Source of the DNA: Cedecea neteri
Lineage (GTDB): Bacteria; Pseudomonadota; Gammaproteobacteria; Enterobacterales; Enterobacteriaceae
Assembly (NCBI RefSeq): GCF_000757825.1
Contig: NZ_CP009451.1
Location: 3,038,001-3,102,000 of the forward strand
Reading direction: 5' to 3'
DNA length: 64,000 nt
Shown: piece after piece, positions 58,361-64,000 of the stretch
Layout of the letters: every line of letters begins with the position of its first letter
How positions within the stretch are numbered: position 1 is the stretch's first letter
The notes under the pieces: generated by a model
The model's input: only the letters and a program-made list of their open reading frames with translations
Databases searched by the model: none
What the model was told of the DNA's origin: nothing
Made by a program: the position numbers and the translations under genes

Positions 58361-59485
58361 ATGCAAAATCTCTCTCCTGCATCGCGCTACCAGCAGGCCC
58401 TGGCAGAAGGCAGCTTCCAACCTGATGAAGTACAGCGCGAAGCGATTATGCGCCTGGACGCTATCTGGCATGCGTTGTCCGCTGCGCCAACGCCGGTGTC
58501 GTCAGGCGGTTTACTGAGTACATTTGGCAAGTTATTTGGTAAAAAAGAGGCCCAGGCTGAGCAGGAGCCCGCGCGTGGCCTGTATATGTGGGGAGGCGTG
58601 GGGCGTGGTAAAACCTGGCTGATGGATATGTTTTTTCAGAGCCTGCCGGGAGAACGTAAGCTTCGGCTGCACTTCCACCGTTTTATGCTTAGGGTTCATG
58701 AGGAACTGGCGCAGCAGCAGGGACACACCGATCCGCTGGAAATTATTGCCGACGGTTTTAAAGCTGAGACGGACGTGCTGTGCTTTGATGAGTTTTTTGT
58801 CTCCGACATCACCGATGCGATGCTGCTTGGCACATTAATGAAAGCGCTTTTTGCTCGTGGTATCACGCTGGTGGCAACGTCGAACATTCCGCCGGATGAT
58901 TTGTATCGCAATGGGCTCCAGCGCGCACGTTTCTTACCGGCTATCGAAGCGATTAAACGCTATTGCGATGTGATGAACGTCGATGCCGGGATTGACTATC
59001 GTCTGAGGACATTGACCCAGGCGCATCTCTGGCTTTCGCCGCTTAACGATGAGTCTGCTCAGCAGATGGAGAAGCTTTATACGGCGCTTGCGGGCGCTAA
59101 ACGTGAGGGCGGCCCGGTGCTGGAGATTAATCACCGTCCTCTGGCGACGCTCGGCATGGCTAATCAGACGCTGGCGGCCGACTTTACCACGCTGTGCGTG
59201 GACGCCCGCAGCCAGCATGATTACATCGCGCTTTCTCGTCAGTTTCATACCGTCATGCTGTTCAATGTGCCGGTGATGACCCCGCTGATGGAAAGTGAGG
59301 CACGCCGCTTTATCGCTCTGGTGGACGAATTCTACGAGCGCCACGTGAAGCTGGTTGTGTCTGCAGAGACTGAGCTATTCAATATTTATCAAGGGGAAAG
59401 GCTGAAATTTGAGTTCCAGCGCTGCCTTTCCAGGCTGCAGGAAATGCAAAGTGAAGAGTATTTGCGCCGCGCTCATCTGCCCTAA
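58361..59485 (+). CDS. zapE: Cell-division AFG1-like ATPase ZapE
   Basis: ZapE is an ATPase associated with the Z-ring during division and stress. The 374-residue protein has Walker A GGVGRGKT with Lys84 and Walker B LCFDEFFV near residue 140, plus the sensor TSNIPPDDLY. It matches E. coli YhcM in length. It lies upstream of rplM with a 227-bp gap. Confidence 0.96.
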   Translation: MQNLSPASRYQQALAEGSFQPDEVQREAIMRLDAIWHALSAAPTPVSSGGLLSTFGKLFGKKEAQAEQEPARGLYMWGGVGRGKTWLMDMFFQSLPGERKLRLHFHRFMLRVHEELAQQQGHTDPLEIIADGFKAETDVLCFDEFFVSDITDAMLLGTLMKALFARGITLVATSNIPPDDLYRNGLQRARFLPAIEAIKRYCDVMNVDAGIDYRLRTLTQAHLWLSPLNDESAQQMEKLYTALAGAKREGGPVLEINHRPLATLGMANQTLAADFTTLCVDARSQHDYIALSRQFHTVMLFNVPVMTPLMESEARRFIALVDEFYERHVKLVVSAETELFNIYQGERLKFEFQRCLSRLQEMQSEEYLRRAHLP

Positions 59486-59541
59486 AGATGAATATGTGAT
59501 ATCAACGACAAATTGTGGTCGATCTTTGAGGGCGACTTCTC

Positions 59542-60141
<600 letters not shown>

Positions 60142-60153
60142 TCGGGATTATAG

Positions 60154-60549
<396 letters not shown>

Positions 60550-60580
60550 TTGTTCTCTGCTTACGCAGAAAGGCAATTGG

Positions 60581-60612
60581 CAAAAACCCGGTCTTCGTAC
60601 CGGGTTTTTTTA
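60581..60612 (+). terminator. Intrinsic terminator of rplM-rpsI
   Basis: ACCCGGT pairs with ACCGGGT, with an A-run before and T7 after. It is about 40 bp past the rpsI stop. Confidence 0.9.
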
Positions 60613-60870
60613 TGCCCGTAATTTATATTATTGCTTCTAACTTTTTGAAATGCTTTGCCTTTTAGGCAAATTCAATCTGTGACCACCACAAAACCGGTAA
60701 AATCTGGTAAACTATCAACCAATTTTCTGCCCAAATGTCGGCATCAGGTTGTTTTCGCCACGCTTTAAGGCGTAAGCGGTGCTCCGGCGAAGCATTGGGT
60801 AATAAACGGTCAGGTTAGTCGCCGCTTGCGGCTATTAGCAGTAATTTTCTGGATAAACTTGGAGGTTTTC
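60613..60870 (+). other. Intergenic region upstream of sspA
   Basis: No gene is visible between the rpsI terminator and sspA. AT-rich sequence near 60640-60710 probably holds the sspAB promoter; TTGAAA at 60645 has no good -10 at the right distance, so I do not assign one. A GGAGG Shine-Dalgarno lies directly upstream of the sspA ATG. Confidence 0.5.
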
Positions 60871-61512
60871 ATGGCTGTCGCTGCCAACAAACGTTCGGTG
60901 ATGACGCTGTTTTCCGGTCCTACTGACATCTACAGCCATCAGGTGCGCATCGTACTGGCTGAGAAAGGTGTTAGCGTTGAAATTGAGCATGTGGAAACGG
61001 ATAACCTGCCTCAGGATCTGATTGACCTCAACCCAAATCACAGCGTACCGACCCTGGTTGACCGCGAGCTGACGCTGTGGGAATCCCGCATCATCATGGA
61101 ATACCTTGATGAGCGTTTCCCGCATCCACCTTTGATGCCGGTTTACCCGGTAGCACGTGGTGAAAGCCGTCTGTACATGCATCGCATTGAGAAAGACTGG
61201 TACACCCTGATGAACGTGGTGATGAAAGGCTCCGCGCAGGAAGCGGACGCGGCGCGTAAGCAGCTGCGTGAAGAGCTGTTGAGCATCGCACCGGTGTTCA
61301 CCCAGAAGCCTTTCTTCCTGAGCGACGAGTTCAGCCTGGTAGACTGCTACCTGGCTCCGCTGCTGTGGCGTCTGCCGCAGATGGGCATTGAGCTGACAGG
61401 CGCAGGTTCTAAAGAGATGAAAGGGTATATGACCCGCGTCTTCGAACGTGATTCCTTCCTCGCCTCTTTGACCGAACCTGAGCGCGAAATGCGTCTGCAG
61501 ACTCGAGGCTAA
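60871..61512 (+). CDS. sspA: Stringent starvation protein A
   Basis: SspA binds sigma-70 RNA polymerase and helps stationary-phase and acid-stress transcription. The ATG at 60871 gives 213 residues. It has a GST fold, with a thioredoxin-like N-terminal domain (about 10-85) and an all-helical C-terminus, but no GST activity is expected. The LNPNHSVPTLVD motif is intact. sspB starts 3 bp after its stop. Confidence 0.97.
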   Translation: MAVAANKRSVMTLFSGPTDIYSHQVRIVLAEKGVSVEIEHVETDNLPQDLIDLNPNHSVPTLVDRELTLWESRIIMEYLDERFPHPPLMPVYPVARGESRLYMHRIEKDWYTLMNVVMKGSAQEADAARKQLREELLSIAPVFTQKPFFLSDEFSLVDCYLAPLLWRLPQMGIELTGAGSKEMKGYMTRVFERDSFLASLTEPEREMRLQTRG

Positions 61513-61515
61513 GTG

Positions 61516-62019
61516 ATGGATATGTCGCAGCTGTCGCCGCGCCGTCCTTACCTGTTGCGCGCCTTCTATGAGTGGCTGCTGGATAACCAGCTCACTCCGC
61601 ATCTGGTGGTAGATATTACGCTGCCGGATGTACAGGTGCCGATGGAGTATGCGCGAGACGGGCAAATTGTGCTGAACATCGCGCCGCGCGCCGTGGGCAA
61701 CCTGGAGTTGGCCAATGACGAAGTGCGCTTTAACGCGCGTTTCGGCGGTGTACCGCGCCAGGTGAACGTCCCAATGGCTGCCGTTCTGGCTATCTATGCG
61801 CGTGAGAACGGTGCAGGCACGATGTTTGAGCCAGAAGCGGGCTATGATGAAGACGCTGAAAGCCACAACGACGATCGCTCTGATGCAGGCGAACCGGAAA
61901 CGGTGATGCAGGTTATTGATGGCGATCGCCCGGATCACGGCGATGACGACAATAACCCGGATGACGATCCGCCGCCGCCGCCTCGCGGTGGTCGCCCCGC
62001 ACTGCGCGTGGTGAAATAA
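61516..62019 (+). CDS. sspB: ClpXP adaptor SspB
   Basis: SspB delivers ssrA-tagged proteins to ClpXP. I prefer the ATG at 61516 (167 residues, MDMSQLSPRRPYLLRAFYEW) over the GTG one codon upstream. The substrate-binding domain covers about 1-115, an acidic linker (about 120-150) follows, and the C-terminal ClpX-docking tail reads RGGRPALRVVK. It forms an operon with sspA. Confidence 0.97.
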   Translation: MDMSQLSPRRPYLLRAFYEWLLDNQLTPHLVVDITLPDVQVPMEYARDGQIVLNIAPRAVGNLELANDEVRFNARFGGVPRQVNVPMAAVLAIYARENGAGTMFEPEAGYDEDAESHNDDRSDAGEPETVMQVIDGDRPDHGDDDNNPDDDPPPPPRGGRPALRVVK

Positions 62020-62020
62020 C

Positions 62021-62050
62021 AAAAAGCCAGTCGAAAGACTGGCTTTTTTT
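62021..62050 (+). terminator. Intrinsic terminator of sspAB
   Basis: AGCCAGTC pairs with GACTGGCT around a GAAA tetraloop, followed by T7. It lies directly after the sspB stop. Confidence 0.92.
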
Positions 62051-62101
62051 ATGGTGCGATGGCGGCTAAATCTGGCGACCAAAGCCGCCAGGTTTTAACG
62101 C

Positions 62102-63529
<1,428 letters not shown>

Positions 63530-64000
63530 TTACTGCGCCTGCACCCGCAGCTCGGCTGCGGAACGACTGCGGTGACCCAACAATGCTTTGACATCACTGG
63601 ACTTCGGTTTAACCAGGGTGAATTTGGAGGCGAACGTCGGCCAGTTAGCCAGAATCTCCTCGCCGCGCTGGGAGCCGGTCAGCTGAACGTGTTCGGTTAT
63701 CATGCCGCGCAGATGCTCTTCATGAATCGCCAGCTCTTCCACATCCAGTAATTCAACCAGTTCAGGGTTCACGCGTTTACGGAACTCACCGTCTTCATCC
63801 AGCACGTAGGCGAAGCCGCCCGTCATGCCGGCCCCGAAGTTAACCCCGGTTTTGCCAAGAATACAGACGATACCGCCGGTCATGTATTCACAGCCGTTAT
63901 CGCCAATGCCTTCAACTACGGTGATGGCACCGGAGTTACGCACCGCGAAACGCTCACCTGCGCGGCCTGCGGCATAGAGTTTGCCACCGGTAGCGCCATA
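63530..64000 (-). CDS. gltB: Glutamate synthase (NADPH) large subunit, 3' end (partial)
   Basis: The last 156 residues are present; the reading frame stays open to the window edge. They cover the GXGXG-type beta-helix domain ([38 protein letters not shown]) and end in ELRVQAQ. GltB holds the glutaminase, synthase and FMN/3Fe-4S centres, which lie outside the window. It is co-transcribed with gltD. Confidence 0.97.
   Translation of the reverse strand, partial: YGATGGKLYAAGRAGERFAVRNSGAITVVEGIGDNGCEYMTGGIVCILGKTGVNFGAGMTGGFAYVLDEDGEFRKRVNPELVELLDVEELAIHEEHLRGMITEHVQLTGSQRGEEILANWPTFASKFTLVKPKSSDVKALLGHRSRSAAELRVQAQ

Noticed and set aside
60835..62082. Long open frame (415 codons) antisense to sspA-sspB
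   Set aside because: Runs through both well-supported genes and the sspAB terminator; no motif, no start signal.

Overview
This window is a stretch of enterobacterial core chromosome. Gene order follows the Escherichia coli segment from the alpha ribosomal-protein operon (rpsK-rpsD-rpoA-rplQ) through an rrnD-type rRNA operon to gltDB. Protein lengths and sequences match E. coli orthologues almost residue for residue; Fis, for example, looks identical. The layout differs from E. coli K-12 in several places: msrPQ sits beside aroQ, acrS/acrEF/yhdJ are missing between fis and yhdV, the nan genes are missing between sspB and gltD, and an extra succinate-semialdehyde dehydrogenase lies after aaeB. 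The source is therefore a member of the Enterobacteriaceae outside Escherichia (Cedecea/Enterobacter-like is plausible). The genus cannot be fixed by eye. I saw no CRISPR array, prophage, insertion sequence or defence island.

Layout. 1-2300: end of the alpha operon. 2360-8270: yhdN-zntR, arfA (convergent with mscL), then the leftward def-fmt-rsmB-trkA-mscL group. 8390-12180: rightward dprA-smg-yrdD-tsaC-aroE-yrdB, with yrdA convergent. 12720-18830: rRNA operon in the order 16S, tRNA-Ile, tRNA-Ala, 23S, 5S, tRNA-Thr, second 5S. 18880-23560: leftward yhdW-X-Y-Z amino-acid ABC transporter and the lipoprotein gene yhdV. 23850-25210: dusB-fis. 25500-30520: prmA, yhdT-panF, aroQ-accB-accC. 30740-33440: msrPQ and acuI. 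33640-45930: csrD, mreBCD, maf, rng, yhdP, tldD. 45940-50220: aaeR and aaeXAB. 50270-53610: the extra dehydrogenase, yhcO, two yhcN-type genes, argR. 54090-57610: mdh, degS, degQ. 57780-62050: zapG, zapE, rplM-rpsI, sspA-sspB. 62100-64000: gltD and the 3' end of gltB.

How the genes work together. Much of the window is growth-rate machinery: ribosomal proteins, RNA polymerase alpha, an rRNA operon with tandem P1/P2 promoters, Fis, fatty-acid initiation (AccBC), cell shape (MreBCD) and ribosome rescue. Around it are nitrogen genes (a leftward yhdWXYZ with a good sigma-54 promoter; gltBD), the arginine repressor with its own operators, envelope proteases (DegS, DegQ), and aromatic-acid efflux (AaeXAB).

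The least ordinary DNA is non-coding. A 137-bp block between the first 5S gene and tRNA-Thr repeats the last 13 nt of 5S plus flank and holds four tandem hairpins. The tRNA-Ile/tRNA-Ala spacer contains a roughly 100-nt imperfect hairpin. The two 5S genes differ only by one compensated base pair. Small regulatory sites (sigma-54/NtrC, ArgR, ArcA, CRP-like) are listed individually. All comparisons with E. coli are from memory, not from an alignment.
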